Origin: an uncultured Alphaproteobacteria bacterium
GTDB taxonomy: Bacteria; Pseudomonadota; Alphaproteobacteria; RF32; CAG-239
Reading direction: 5' to 3'
Length of the DNA stretch: 64,000 nt
NCBI GenBank assembly: GCA_910576955.1
Contig: CAJTJB010000003.1
Location: 136,305 to 200,304 of the forward strand
The position numbers and the translations under genes are program-made. Numbering within the stretch: the stretch's first letter is position 1; every line of letters starts with the position of its first letter. The notes beneath the pieces were generated by a model. The model worked only from the letters and a program-made list of their open reading frames with translations, searched no databases and was not told the DNA's origin. Shown one piece after another: positions 44,442-51,909 of the stretch.

Positions 44442-45686
44442 ATGCGCAATTTGCTGGAAGTATTAAACAATTATAACATAAACGGCGAGATTTTGGGGCA
44501 AACTCGCGGACCTTTGTTGGAAATTATCGAATTTCAGCCCGCCGCCGGCACAAAGCTTAAAAACATTGCCGCCGTCACTGATGACATCCGCCGCGAACTG
44601 GGCGTTTCTTCGCTTTTTATCAATCCCGCGCCCGCAGGCAACGCGCTTTTGTTCCAAGTTCCCGCGGAAAGTTTTGAAACGGTGGATTTCAAAGCGCTGC
44701 TGGATAGTCCGGAATTTGCCGCCGCCAAAGAAAAATATGCCTTGCCGCTTTTAATGGGCGCAGATATCAAAGGCGCTCCCGTCATTGCCGATTTGGCAAA
44801 AATGCCGCATTTGCTGATTGGCGGCACGACAGGCTCGGGCAAATCCGTGGGCTTAAACACCTTTATCCTCTCGCTCATCGCCGCCAAGAAACCCTCCGAA
44901 GTCAAATTTGTGCTCATTGACCCCAAAAAAATCGAATTCAGCGGATATAATAACCAGAAATACCTCTATGCGCCGGTCATCACTGAAACTGCCGAGGCAG
45001 TTGCCGTTTTGGCATATCTTGCAGAAGAGATGGATAAGCGCTACGGGCTGTTTGCCGAAAATATGAGCAAAAATCTCGCCGACTATAACCGCACCGCCGA
45101 TGAAAAACTGCCGTATATCGTCTGCGTGATAGACGAATTTGCCGACCTGATGGCGCTCGATAAAAACGTTGAAAAAGACGTAATGCGTCTGGCGCAAAAG
45201 GCACGAGCCGCCGGCATCCATCTGATATTGGCAACACAGCGCCCGTCTGTGGATGTCGTCACCGGCGTTTTAAAAGCCAATTTTCCGACTAGACTAGCCT
45301 ATAAAGTCGCCTCAACGGCAGATTCGCGAACAATTTTGGATGCGACCGGCGCGGAAGATTTAATCGGGCGCGGCGATTCGCTGTTTTTGGCAGCTGACGG
45401 CAATTTAATCCGCCTGCACGGCGCATATGTGCCGGATTCGGAAATAGCGGCAAGGCTGGAGCCGTATCGTGCTGCAGTCAAACCGCTGAAACTGGCATAC
45501 GGGGCAGGGAGCAGCGTTGCGCTTGCCGAGAAGCCGGCAGAGCCGTTTCACAAACGGGCGTGGCGGTTTTGGAGCGGCTTGCGGCAAAAGGATAAAGAGC
45601 TGATAATCCGCGGCGTAAAATATCTGATTGCCTTTATAGCCGGACGTTTAAGCGCAAAGAAAAGCAACCGTAAAACAAAGCATTAG
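44442..45686 (+). CDS. Short FtsK/SpoIIIE-type DNA translocase ATPase
   Basis: The start is the ATG at 44442 following TTTGGAGAG. 414 residues. Residues ~1-110 resemble the FtsK alpha/beta region (LEVLNNYNINGEILGQTRGP...LEIIEFQPAAGTKLKNI). HLLIGGTTGSGKSVGLNTF (Walker A near residue 130), CVIDEFADLM (Walker B near 228) and ILATQRPSVDVVTGVLKANF complete the motor. The four-helix membrane domain, the linker and the winged-helix gamma domain of full FtsK (~800 residues) are missing. Instead there is a basic, partly hydrophobic tail (WRFWSGLRQKDKELIIRGVK...LIAFIAGRL). It may be an accessory translocase rather than the cell-division FtsK. Confidence 0.85.
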   Translation: MRNLLEVLNNYNINGEILGQTRGPLLEIIEFQPAAGTKLKNIAAVTDDIRRELGVSSLFINPAPAGNALLFQVPAESFETVDFKALLDSPEFAAAKEKYALPLLMGADIKGAPVIADLAKMPHLLIGGTTGSGKSVGLNTFILSLIAAKKPSEVKFVLIDPKKIEFSGYNNQKYLYAPVITETAEAVAVLAYLAEEMDKRYGLFAENMSKNLADYNRTADEKLPYIVCVIDEFADLMALDKNVEKDVMRLAQKARAAGIHLILATQRPSVDVVTGVLKANFPTRLAYKVASTADSRTILDATGAEDLIGRGDSLFLAADGNLIRLHGAYVPDSEIAARLEPYRAAVKPLKLAYGAGSSVALAEKPAEPFHKRAWRFWSGLRQKDKELIIRGVKYLIAFIAGRLSAKKSNRKTKH

Positions 45687-45727
45687 ATAAATACGCACAA
45701 AAAAGTGCAAAAAATCAAAAAAAACGC

Positions 45728-45756
45728 TTGCCAACTAAAAAAAACTCATATATAAA
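45728..45756 (+). promoter_or_regulatory. Promoter of tRNA-Phe
   Basis: TTGCCA 45728-45733, 17-bp spacer, TATAAA 45751-45756. Confidence 0.65.
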
Positions 45757-45769
45757 CCTATCTCGTGGC

Positions 45770-45846
<77 letters not shown>

Positions 45847-45854
45847 GTTAAAAT

Positions 45855-45888
45855 AAAAAATCAGGGCTTGTCCCTGTTTTTTTATTTT
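45855..45888 (+). terminator. Terminator after tRNA-Phe
   Basis: AAAAATCAGGG-CTTGT-CCCTGTTTTTTT. Confidence 0.8.
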
Positions 45889-45906
45889 AAATCGTCGTTC
45901 AACGAT

Positions 45907-46003
45907 AGGGGGATCGAACCCCCAGAAGGGGGTTTGACTACAAACGAAAGCGAGACGGAAGTATCGCGGTCGGCTGAAAGCCGATGAGTGCCCGTGCGGC
46001 CGA
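45907..46003 (+). repeat. tRNA-trailing structured element E1 (downstream of tRNA-Phe)
   Basis: Begins with TCGAACCCCC-AGAA-GGGGGTTTGA (45914-45937, 10 bp), then ACTACAAAC. Next is a GCGA/TCGC hairpin with loop GACGGAAGTA, then TCGGCT-GAA-AGCCGA, and it ends CGATGAGTGCCCGTGCGGC. GGGGATCGAACCCCC (45909-45923) is an exact 15-nt antisense of the tRNA-Phe T-arm (45819-45833). Same design as E2 beside tRNA-fMet, with compensating stem changes. Confidence 0.7.
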
Positions 46004-46025
46004 GGCTTTGAAAAAGCCGAAGGTC

Positions 46026-46044
46026 ATCCCCTCTCTGGCCACCA
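46026..46044 (+). repeat. Direct duplication of the tRNA-Phe 3' end
   Basis: ATCCCCTCTCTGGCCACCA, identical over 19 nt to 45828-45846. Typical of the far attachment site left by elements that integrate into tRNA genes. Only ~180 bp separates the copies and no integrase is present. Confidence 0.8.
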
Positions 46045-46072
46045 AACATTTCATACTCTCATCTAAACGCAA

Positions 46073-46264
46073 GTCATTGCGAGGAGCTTTAGCGACGCGG
46101 CAATCTCATTCGCCAAGAGCATTCTTCCTTTATCATACCTTTTTCAAGCGGTCTGTCACCAGCCGAAGGTCACCCCCTCTCACCCCGCTCCACACAAAAA
46201 AACAACCAATCATCCAAACACCTCCCCTTCCCACGGAGGAAGGGGCTGGGGGATGGGGACAACA
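46073..46264. repeat. REP unit and GC-rich palindrome
   Basis: A REP unit lies at 46073-46107 (AGGAGCTTTAGCGACG core). A GC-rich unit lies at 46219-46264 (CCTCCCCTTCCCACGGAGGA...GGATGGGGACAA). No gene lies between the tRNA region and the promoter at 46297. Confidence 0.75.
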
Positions 46265-46296
46265 TATAATCTAATCCCTCTCTCCGCCTTTTAAAC

Positions 46297-46325
46297 TTGA
46301 CAACCCCGCATATGCCCGCTATATT
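46297..46325 (+). promoter_or_regulatory. Consensus-type promoter
   Basis: TTGACA 46297-46302, 17-bp spacer, TATATT 46320-46325. The ATG is 48 bp further on, without a ribosome site. Confidence 0.7.
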
Positions 46326-46373
46326 CCCCCCGAATAAGATAAATATATGTTTAATTACTAAATCGCAATTTTT

Positions 46374-47090
46374 ATGGAACAGTTAAAGAGCGACACCATT
46401 AGCCGCATGTACCAAGATTACGTCAGCAAAGGGCTTCCCGTCATCAAACGAGGCAAAATCCGTTTCATACCCTGTATGCGTGACGGGGCAAAAAAATACT
46501 TCGTTATGGCATTGCCGAACCAACAGTTCAAAGCCGACCCGATAAGCATTAAAATCGGCTGGGGCGAGTTCGGGAAATATGTCTTTACCTATGCCGTCAA
46601 AACGCTGAAAGAGGAAACGCTGCTGAATTTCTCGACGCTGGCGTTCTATAATACCGAAACCGGCGAGCAACTGGAAAGCACTGACGCCGCATACGGCAAA
46701 GTGAGCCTCGGCAAGGTGATTATCCTCAATGGGCAAATCCTCGCGGTTTGCGGCGAAAAGAACGATCCCCCGCGCTTTTATGCCATTATCGGCAAAAAGT
46801 TAAAGGAAGTGCCGGCAACAGTGGCGGAGAGTGCGCTGCGTTTCTCGCATTTAAGCGACCAACACAAGCAGGTGCTGATGGAATATTACAGCCGCGAGGG
46901 CTGGGAACAGCACAACGGCATCATCATCAATCCCGAGACAAACAGCGTCCCGAACGAAATGTTGTTTCAGTTCTGGAAACGCGGGCGGCGCTATAAAGCC
47001 GAGCTGTTAAAGCTGGATATGGAGTTTCTGGCAAAACTGCTGACCCGCACCGACAACGAAAAGCCCGTCATCAAGTACATCAAGCTCTGA
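46374..47090 (+). CDS. Conserved hypothetical protein
   Basis: A 238-residue soluble protein: an N-terminal helix (MEQLKSDTISRMYQDYVSKG), a beta-rich middle (KIRFIPCMRDGAKKYFVMAL, KYVFTYAVKTLKEETLLNFS) and a helical C-terminus (SAFLxxLSD-like RFSHLSDQHKQVLMEYYSREGW, LFQFWKRGRRYKAELLKLDM). No catalytic motif or signal peptide. SD-less leader (TAAATCGCAATTTTTATG). An intrinsic terminator follows. No family recognised. Confidence 0.6.
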   Translation: MEQLKSDTISRMYQDYVSKGLPVIKRGKIRFIPCMRDGAKKYFVMALPNQQFKADPISIKIGWGEFGKYVFTYAVKTLKEETLLNFSTLAFYNTETGEQLESTDAAYGKVSLGKVIILNGQILAVCGEKNDPPRFYAIIGKKLKEVPATVAESALRFSHLSDQHKQVLMEYYSREGWEQHNGIIINPETNSVPNEMLFQFWKRGRRYKAELLKLDMEFLAKLLTRTDNEKPVIKYIKL

Positions 47091-47097
47091 CACGTGC

Positions 47098-47138
47098 AAA
47101 AAACGCCCTCCCAACCATACGGGACGGCGTTTTTTTTA
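47098..47138 (+). terminator. Intrinsic terminator
   Basis: AAAAAACGCC..CCC / GGG..GGCGTTTTTTTT. Confidence 0.8.
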
Positions 47139-47187
47139 TGTACTGACGTATCATCACGCAAACAGTGGCAAACCTTTCTCTTTTCTT

Positions 47188-47228
47188 GCGTCATTGCGAG
47201 GTTTGCAAAACAAACCGTGGCAATCTCA
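47188..47228 (+). repeat. REP unit
   Basis: TCATTGCGAGGTTTGCAAAA, CAAACCGTGGCAATCTC; inner arms GGTTTG/CAAACC. Confidence 0.8.
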
Positions 47229-47243
47229 AGAGAGTATGGCATC

Positions 47244-49088
47244 TCAACCATTGCACGCTTTCAAAATAAACTCGCTCAATTTCTCGTTAAACAGGCTCGG
47301 GTTGGAAACCGCCTCGCCCTCGGCAATTTTCGCCTGTTCCAAAACGAGCATTGAGGCGTCTTTGACAGTTTGCTCGCACCCGCCCGCGGCAAGCATTTCG
47401 GAAAGTTTGATAATCAGCGGATGGTAGGGGTTGATTTGCAAAATGCGCTCGCTGTCAAACGCCGTCTTTTGCTGATGGTTGCGCATTAAGCGCTCCAAGT
47501 GAATGCTCATTTGCCCGTTTTCCACCGTCAGGCTCGCCGGGCTTTTAGTCAGATTTTCCGTGATTTCAACCTTGCCTGCCTCGCCTTTGAACCAATCGCC
47601 CATTTTGTCGGTCAGCGCTTTGAGCTTTGCCTCGTCGGCTTTGGGCATTTCACGCTTGCTGTCAAGTTTGAGGTCTGCCTGCGAGATGTGCTTGAGGTCG
47701 TGCCCTTTGTAAACCGGCAAAGTCTGTGTCCAAAACTCATCAATCGGGTCGGTTAAGAGCAAAACTTCAATCCCTTTCTCGGCAAAAGCCTCCAGCTGCG
47801 GGTTGCAGGCAAGCGTTTTGGCGTCATCGCCGGTGATGTAATAAATCGCTTTTTGGTCTTTGCCCATCCGCTCGACATATGCATCAAGAGAGGTCAGCTT
47901 GTCGCCGGATTGAGTGGTATAAAAGCGGGAAAGCTCCGCCACTTCTTCGCGGTTGGTAAAGTCTTCGTAAATTCCCTCTTTAAACGCAATGCCAAACGCT
48001 TTCCAAAATTTCTCGTAAGATTCCTCATCTTTAGCTTTGTTCTTCAGCTCTTTGAACAAGCGGGAAACCACGCCTTGGCGGATTTTTGCAATCAAAGCGC
48101 TTTGCTGCAGCATCTCGCGGGAGATATTAAGCGGCAAATCGGCACTGTCAATCACGCCTTTGACAAAGCGCAGATACATCGGCATCAGCCCCTCGACTTT
48201 ATCGGAGATAAACACTTTGTTGACATAAAGCTTAATGCCGGTCATCCGGTCAGGCTGGAACAAATCGTACGGCGCTTTGGAGGGGATAAACAACAGCCCC
48301 GTATATTCCAAACTGCCCTCCGCCTTAAAATGCAGCGTCATCCATGGCTCATCAAAGTTTTTGGTAACGTGCTGATAAAAATCTTTATACTGCTTTTCGG
48401 TAATTTCCGCTTTGTTGCGCGTCCACAGCGCCGCCGCGGTGTTCACGGTTTCTTCGCCCGCCTCGCCGAGGTTTAAGACAATCGGGTAGTCGATATGCTC
48501 GGAATAAGTATGGATAATATTGCGCAGATAAATCGTATCCGTAAAGTCTTTGGCGTCTTCTTTAAGAAAGAGCTTGATGTCGGTGCCGTTGCCGTCTTTT
48601 TCGGCTTCCGAGATTTCAAAACCGCCCACGCCGTCAGACACCCATTTATAAGCGTTGTCGGAATCAGCGCGGCGGGTAATGATTTCCACCTTTTCCGCCA
48701 CCATAAATGCCGAATAAAACCCGACGCCGAACTGCCCGATAAGCTCAATCGGTGAAGCATTTTCTTTTGCGTTTTGCAAAAACTCCGCCGTGCCGGATTT
48801 GGCAATCGTGCCGATATGGTTAATCAGGTCATCGCGGTTCATACCGATACCGTTGTCGGAAATAATAAGCGTCCGATTGTCTTTGTCAGGCGTAATCACA
48901 ATGCGGTACGGGGCAGGGCTTCTTTTCAAATCCGGATTAGCCAGCGTCCAATATTTCAGCTTGTCCAGCGCGTCCGACGCGTTTGAGATAAGCTCGCGCA
49001 AAAAGATATATTTTTCCGAATAAAGCGAGTTAATCACAATGTTCAGAAGTTTGTTCACTTCGGTTTTAAATTCGATTTTTTCAGCCAT
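47244..49088 (-). CDS. htpG: Chaperone HtpG (Hsp90)
   Basis: A 614-residue cytosolic chaperone with the three Hsp90 domains. The N-terminal ATPase shows YSEKYIFLRELISNASDALDK, IISDNGIGMNRDDLI, GTIAKSGTAEFL and GQFGVGFYSAFMV. The middle domain has PYDLFQPDRMTGIKLYVNKV and GVIDSADLPLNISREMLQQ. The C-terminal dimerisation domain ends before any eukaryotic MEEVD tail. Length is typical. A weak GGAG lies before the ATG. Downstream (to 47091) lie a terminator and a REP unit. Confidence 0.97.
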   Translation of the reverse strand: MAEKIEFKTEVNKLLNIVINSLYSEKYIFLRELISNASDALDKLKYWTLANPDLKRSPAPYRIVITPDKDNRTLIISDNGIGMNRDDLINHIGTIAKSGTAEFLQNAKENASPIELIGQFGVGFYSAFMVAEKVEIITRRADSDNAYKWVSDGVGGFEISEAEKDGNGTDIKLFLKEDAKDFTDTIYLRNIIHTYSEHIDYPIVLNLGEAGEETVNTAAALWTRNKAEITEKQYKDFYQHVTKNFDEPWMTLHFKAEGSLEYTGLLFIPSKAPYDLFQPDRMTGIKLYVNKVFISDKVEGLMPMYLRFVKGVIDSADLPLNISREMLQQSALIAKIRQGVVSRLFKELKNKAKDEESYEKFWKAFGIAFKEGIYEDFTNREEVAELSRFYTTQSGDKLTSLDAYVERMGKDQKAIYYITGDDAKTLACNPQLEAFAEKGIEVLLLTDPIDEFWTQTLPVYKGHDLKHISQADLKLDSKREMPKADEAKLKALTDKMGDWFKGEAGKVEITENLTKSPASLTVENGQMSIHLERLMRNHQQKTAFDSERILQINPYHPLIIKLSEMLAAGGCEQTVKDASMLVLEQAKIAEGEAVSNPSLFNEKLSEFILKACNG

Positions 49089-49204
49089 CTCAATAAGCTC
49101 CCCAAATAAGTTGATTCATAATCTGAAACTTATATAGGAAACCGCACTTCCAAACGCAAGAGTAAAACCGATTTTTTCTCAATTATCTTCTTTTTTATAT
49201 AGCG

Positions 49205-49238
49205 AAGCATTGCAAGGCAGCCGACGTGGCAATCTCAA
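49205..49238 (+). repeat. Degenerate REP unit
   Basis: GCATTGCAAGGCAGCCGACG, TGGCAATCTC. Confidence 0.6.
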
Positions 49239-49256
49239 GAGGCACGCGCGCAAAAA

Positions 49257-49796
49257 TTAATATGAAGCGCCTTGTTCCCGCAAATAAGCGCTGATTTCAT
49301 AATATTTCTTCTGGTCGGAAATCTTAAGCGCCGATTCGCCTGCAGCATTGCGGAAGTTCAGGTTTGCGCCGCGCTTAACCAAAAACTCTATGCAAAAGCG
49401 CTGTTTTGCCCGCACAGCCACCATCAACGGCGTAACGCCGGATATATCCGGCATATTGACAATAGCGCCGGCATCCAACAAAATGGCAATCGCGTCCGTG
49501 CGCCCGTCTTGCGCGGCGCGGTGCAGGGCAGTCAGTCCGGTTTTGCTGCGCGCATTAACATCAGCGCCGTTAAAAATCAAAAACTGCATAAAATGCACCT
49601 TGCCCAATGCGGCGGCAATCATCAACGGCGTAAATCCGTCCGCATCTTTCTGGTCAATATCAAACCCCAGCGCCACCATATCCGAAAAAGTGTCTTGGTC
49701 TTCGGCTTTTACAATGTCATAAATTGTCTGGTCCGCATTTGCCGAACCGATAAAAACCATCAAGCCTAATAACAGGGCAATACTTTTGCGTATCAT
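49257..49796 (-). CDS. Exported ankyrin-repeat protein
   Basis: A 179-residue protein with a Sec signal (SIALLLGLMVFIGSANA) and about four ankyrin repeats: DADGFTPLMIAAALGKVHFM, SKTGLTALHRAAQDGRTDAI, DISGVTPLMVAVRAKQRFCI and AAGESALKIS. Ankyrin arrays bind proteins; with a signal peptide this one acts in the periplasm or is secreted. No partner is adjacent. Confidence 0.82.
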   Translation of the reverse strand: MIRKSIALLLGLMVFIGSANADQTIYDIVKAEDQDTFSDMVALGFDIDQKDADGFTPLMIAAALGKVHFMQFLIFNGADVNARSKTGLTALHRAAQDGRTDAIAILLDAGAIVNMPDISGVTPLMVAVRAKQRFCIEFLVKRGANLNFRNAAGESALKISDQKKYYEISAYLREQGASY

Positions 49797-49938
49797 CCGA
49801 ATACTCCCTCATAATAAAACATCATAAGCATATCATATTTTTCTCAAAATGTAAAGCAAAGTTAAACATAATCCCATATTATTTATGCTGTAAACGGCTA
49901 TTTAAGGCAAAATATTTTAATACGTCCGGCCAAATCTA

Positions 49939-49967
49939 TTGACTTTTATGACACGGCATGCTAAAGG
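49939..49967 (+). promoter_or_regulatory. Promoter-like sequence ahead of the terminator array
   Basis: TTGACT 49939-49944, 17-bp spacer, TAAAGG 49962-49967. The -10 box is weak. The first terminator hairpin begins nine bases downstream of it. Confidence 0.4.
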
Positions 49968-49975
49968 GCATAACA

Positions 49976-50088
49976 GAATGGCATATTGCCGTTCTTTTTT
50001 TTTAAGACAATCCGGTTCGCCGGATTTTTTTGTTCCCGAACGGGAAAATAACCCGAGAGCCGATAGCTGTTTATCGGTTCTTTTTTTT
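49976..50088 (+). terminator. Three tandem intrinsic terminators before a phage cassette
   Basis: T1: GAATGGCA-TAT-TGCCGTTC then a nine-T run (49977-50003). T2: AATCCGG-TTCG-CCGGATT then Ts (50009-50031), with a UUCG tetraloop. T3: GAGCCGATA...TATCGGTTC then eight Ts (50056-50088). All read towards the gene at 50111, whose AAGGAG follows ten bases after T3. Confidence 0.85.
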
Positions 50089-50110
50089 ATTTCAGTTAAG
50101 GAGAAAATGA

Positions 50111-50962
50111 ATGACTGTTCAATCAGAAACAAGCAAAGCGGTATATATCGGCGATGGCGTTACTAATGAATTTCCGGTGCCGTTTTACTTTTTTGACAAG
50201 CAAATCAATGTATATTTAAACTTCAGCGATACGCCGCTGCGGGAATTTTCTGACTACACGATAGAAAACCCCGAAAGCCATAACGGCGGAATGGTAACCA
50301 TGCGTCAAACGCCAGCAAACGGCGATGTCATCAGCATCACGCGCAATGTCGATTTAAAACAGCTGATAACCTTTTTGGAGGGCGAGGATTTTCCTGCCAA
50401 AGATTATGAAATAGCGCTGGACCGGCTCACCATGGGGCTGCAGCAGTTGCGCGAATGCATCGAACGTGCGGTTTTGGTGCCTCACGGGGCGGAAATCAAC
50501 GGCAAAGACCTGTTCCACTGCTTGGAGATGTTGCACCGTTATTGGGAGAGGATTCTTGCCGTGCCGGATTATATCGACCAACTGATGAGCTGTACCACCG
50601 ATACGGTTGCCGAAAACGATACGCGTTTGGTAACCTCGGGCGGCGTTGCGCAATATGCCTATTCCAAAAGCGCCGTAGACGGCAAAATGGATACGCTTGC
50701 GCAAAAGTTTTATAACACCGCCGTCAGCCTTTCGCCGAATACCGTGGCGGCAAACAGCGACAGTGAAGATTATCCGTACAAGTTTAACATTGCGCTGGAG
50801 GGGGTAACGGCAGCCCGCTGTCCGGTGGTAATGTTTGGCAAAGAAGATGCTTTAAGCGAAAATTTTGCGCCTTATGCAGAGGCATACGACGGCGGCATCA
50901 CCATTTATCTGAAAAACGACGTCACGCTTGAAACCGTCATTCCGTTAATATTATTAATGTAA
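50111..50962 (+). CDS. Phage tail-fibre-like protein
   Basis: A 283-residue protein after a good AAGGAG. The N-terminal ~110 residues resemble the virion-attachment domain of T7-type tail fibres: YIGDGVTNEFPVPFYFFDKQINVYL, then DYTIENPESHNGGMVTM, DVISITRNVDL, and the helix DYEIALDRLTMGLQQLRECIERAV. The remainder is helical then beta-rich (TLVTSGGVAQYAYSK-like segment, GGITIYLKNDVTLE). It is much shorter than a full fibre (~500+), so it may be an adaptor or a remnant. A short overlapping ATG at 50107 is out of frame. Confidence 0.6.
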   Translation: MTVQSETSKAVYIGDGVTNEFPVPFYFFDKQINVYLNFSDTPLREFSDYTIENPESHNGGMVTMRQTPANGDVISITRNVDLKQLITFLEGEDFPAKDYEIALDRLTMGLQQLRECIERAVLVPHGAEINGKDLFHCLEMLHRYWERILAVPDYIDQLMSCTTDTVAENDTRLVTSGGVAQYAYSKSAVDGKMDTLAQKFYNTAVSLSPNTVAANSDSEDYPYKFNIALEGVTAARCPVVMFGKEDALSENFAPYAEAYDGGITIYLKNDVTLETVIPLILLM

Positions 50963-50971
50963 GGAACGGTT

Positions 50972-51289
50972 ATGGAAAAGATAAAAGAAATCATCGCCAA
51001 TTACAGTTGGTGGGGCTTGTTTTTGGGCGTGATAACGCTTTTAATCAAGCCTTTTATCTCCATCCGCCAGAGTCTGCGCGATATGCTGATAACGTTTATC
51101 GTCAGTATGCTGTGCGGGCTGATGGCGGAATATATGGATATTCCTGTGCCGGTGAAATACGGTATTTCGGGCGTATGCGGGCTGTTTGCCGTCAGGCTTT
51201 ATATGATAGCGGACGCCCTTTTGAAAAAAGCCGAGCAAGACCCGTTGCGCTTTTTTCAAAACATTAAAAACAACGAGCCTCATTCGTGA
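50972..51289 (+). CDS. Holin-like small membrane protein
   Basis: A 105-residue protein starting ten bases after the tail-fibre-like gene, with AAGGAA upstream. There are two or three membrane helices (WWGLFLGVITLLIKPF, DMLITFIVSMLCGLMAEYM, KYGISGVCGLFAVRLYMIA) and a charged C-terminal tail. This topology and position fit a phage holin, which makes inner-membrane holes. No endolysin is adjacent. Confidence 0.6.
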   Translation: MEKIKEIIANYSWWGLFLGVITLLIKPFISIRQSLRDMLITFIVSMLCGLMAEYMDIPVPVKYGISGVCGLFAVRLYMIADALLKKAEQDPLRFFQNIKNNEPHS

Positions 51290-51299
51290 GGCTTACCCC

Positions 51300-51352
51300 C
51301 ATTTAAAACCTCCCCTTCCCTCGGAGGAAGGGGTAAGGGGGATGGGGACAAT
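51300..51352. repeat. GC-rich palindromic repeat inside the phage cassette
   Basis: CCTCCCCTTCCCTCGGAGGA, AGGGGTAAGGGGGATGGGGA: the same family as at 56848. Confidence 0.75.
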
Positions 51353-51382
51353 ATTCATCCATATCCAAAGGCAAATCCAAAT

Positions 51383-51589
51383 ATGCAAAAACACATCTTA
51401 TTTATCTGCGCCATTGCCGCGCTCTGCTGGCTCTGCTATGCCTATGGCAAAACCAAAGCCAAAACCGAAATAATCGAAAAACAAGTGGAGGTCATCCGAT
51501 ATGAAACCAAAGAAGTCTGCAAAATTATGGCTCGCCCAAACCTTGATGATGATAACATTGTCAAGCTGTTCCGCGCCGGAAAGTTGTAA
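51383..51589 (+). CDS. Rz-like inner-membrane spanin
   Basis: A 68-residue protein: one N-terminal membrane helix (ILFICAIAALCWLCYAYG) and a ~45-residue charged helix (KTKAKTEIIEKQVEVIRYETKEVCKIM) facing the periplasm. This is the i-spanin (Rz) plan in very short form. The ribosome site is weak (AAAGG too far upstream). It overlaps, in another frame, the lipoprotein gene at 51501, the hallmark arrangement of Rz/Rz1. Confidence 0.62.
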   Translation: MQKHILFICAIAALCWLCYAYGKTKAKTEIIEKQVEVIRYETKEVCKIMARPNLDDDNIVKLFRAGKL

Positions 51590-51740
51590 CGTGCCAACCG
51601 CCTGCATCACATGGCCTGCGGGCGGCAAAAGGGTAGGGGGTGTATACCAAAATCTCCCGCCCGCCGACAAAGCCGTTTTAAACGAATGGTTCAACCGCCT
51701 CTACAAACTCCGCCGACATCCGGTTTTCTGCCCCGATTAA
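51501..51740 (+). CDS. Rz1-like outer-membrane spanin lipoprotein (overlapping Rz)
   Basis: A 79-residue protein starting inside the Rz-like gene in a shifted frame (89-base overlap), with GGAGG nine bases before the ATG. The signal LWLAQTLMMITLSSC has a lipobox (L-S-S-C). The mature peptide is short, with cysteines and prolines (CNVPTACITWPAGGKRVGG). Rz1 lipoproteins bind Rz across the periplasm to disrupt the outer membrane during lysis. Overlap, order and topology make the assignment stronger than either sequence alone. Confidence 0.6.
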   Translation: MKPKKSAKLWLAQTLMMITLSSCSAPESCNVPTACITWPAGGKRVGGVYQNLPPADKAVLNEWFNRLYKLRRHPVFCPD

Positions 51741-51779
51741 GGCAACAAATTAAAACAATATGCACCGGCTTGCTTAAAA

Positions 51780-51878
51780 TAAACGTACCTTTTTATAAAG
51801 CGTTTGTCAATAAAAATAAATCAATAAGAATCAAAATGTTAATCGTATCTAAAATTGCGCAAAAAAAAGGTACGTTTA
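51780..51878. repeat. 15-bp perfect inverted repeat, arms 69 bp apart
   Basis: TAAACGTACCTTTTT (51780-51794) and AAAAAGGTACGTTTA (51864-51878) flank an AT-rich segment directly upstream of the phosphotransferase gene. It could be an operator pair, a long hairpin in the leader, or the ends of a tiny element. Confidence 0.7.
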
Positions 51879-51909
51879 ATCTAATCTATCGTAAAAAAGG
51901 GCATAAACC

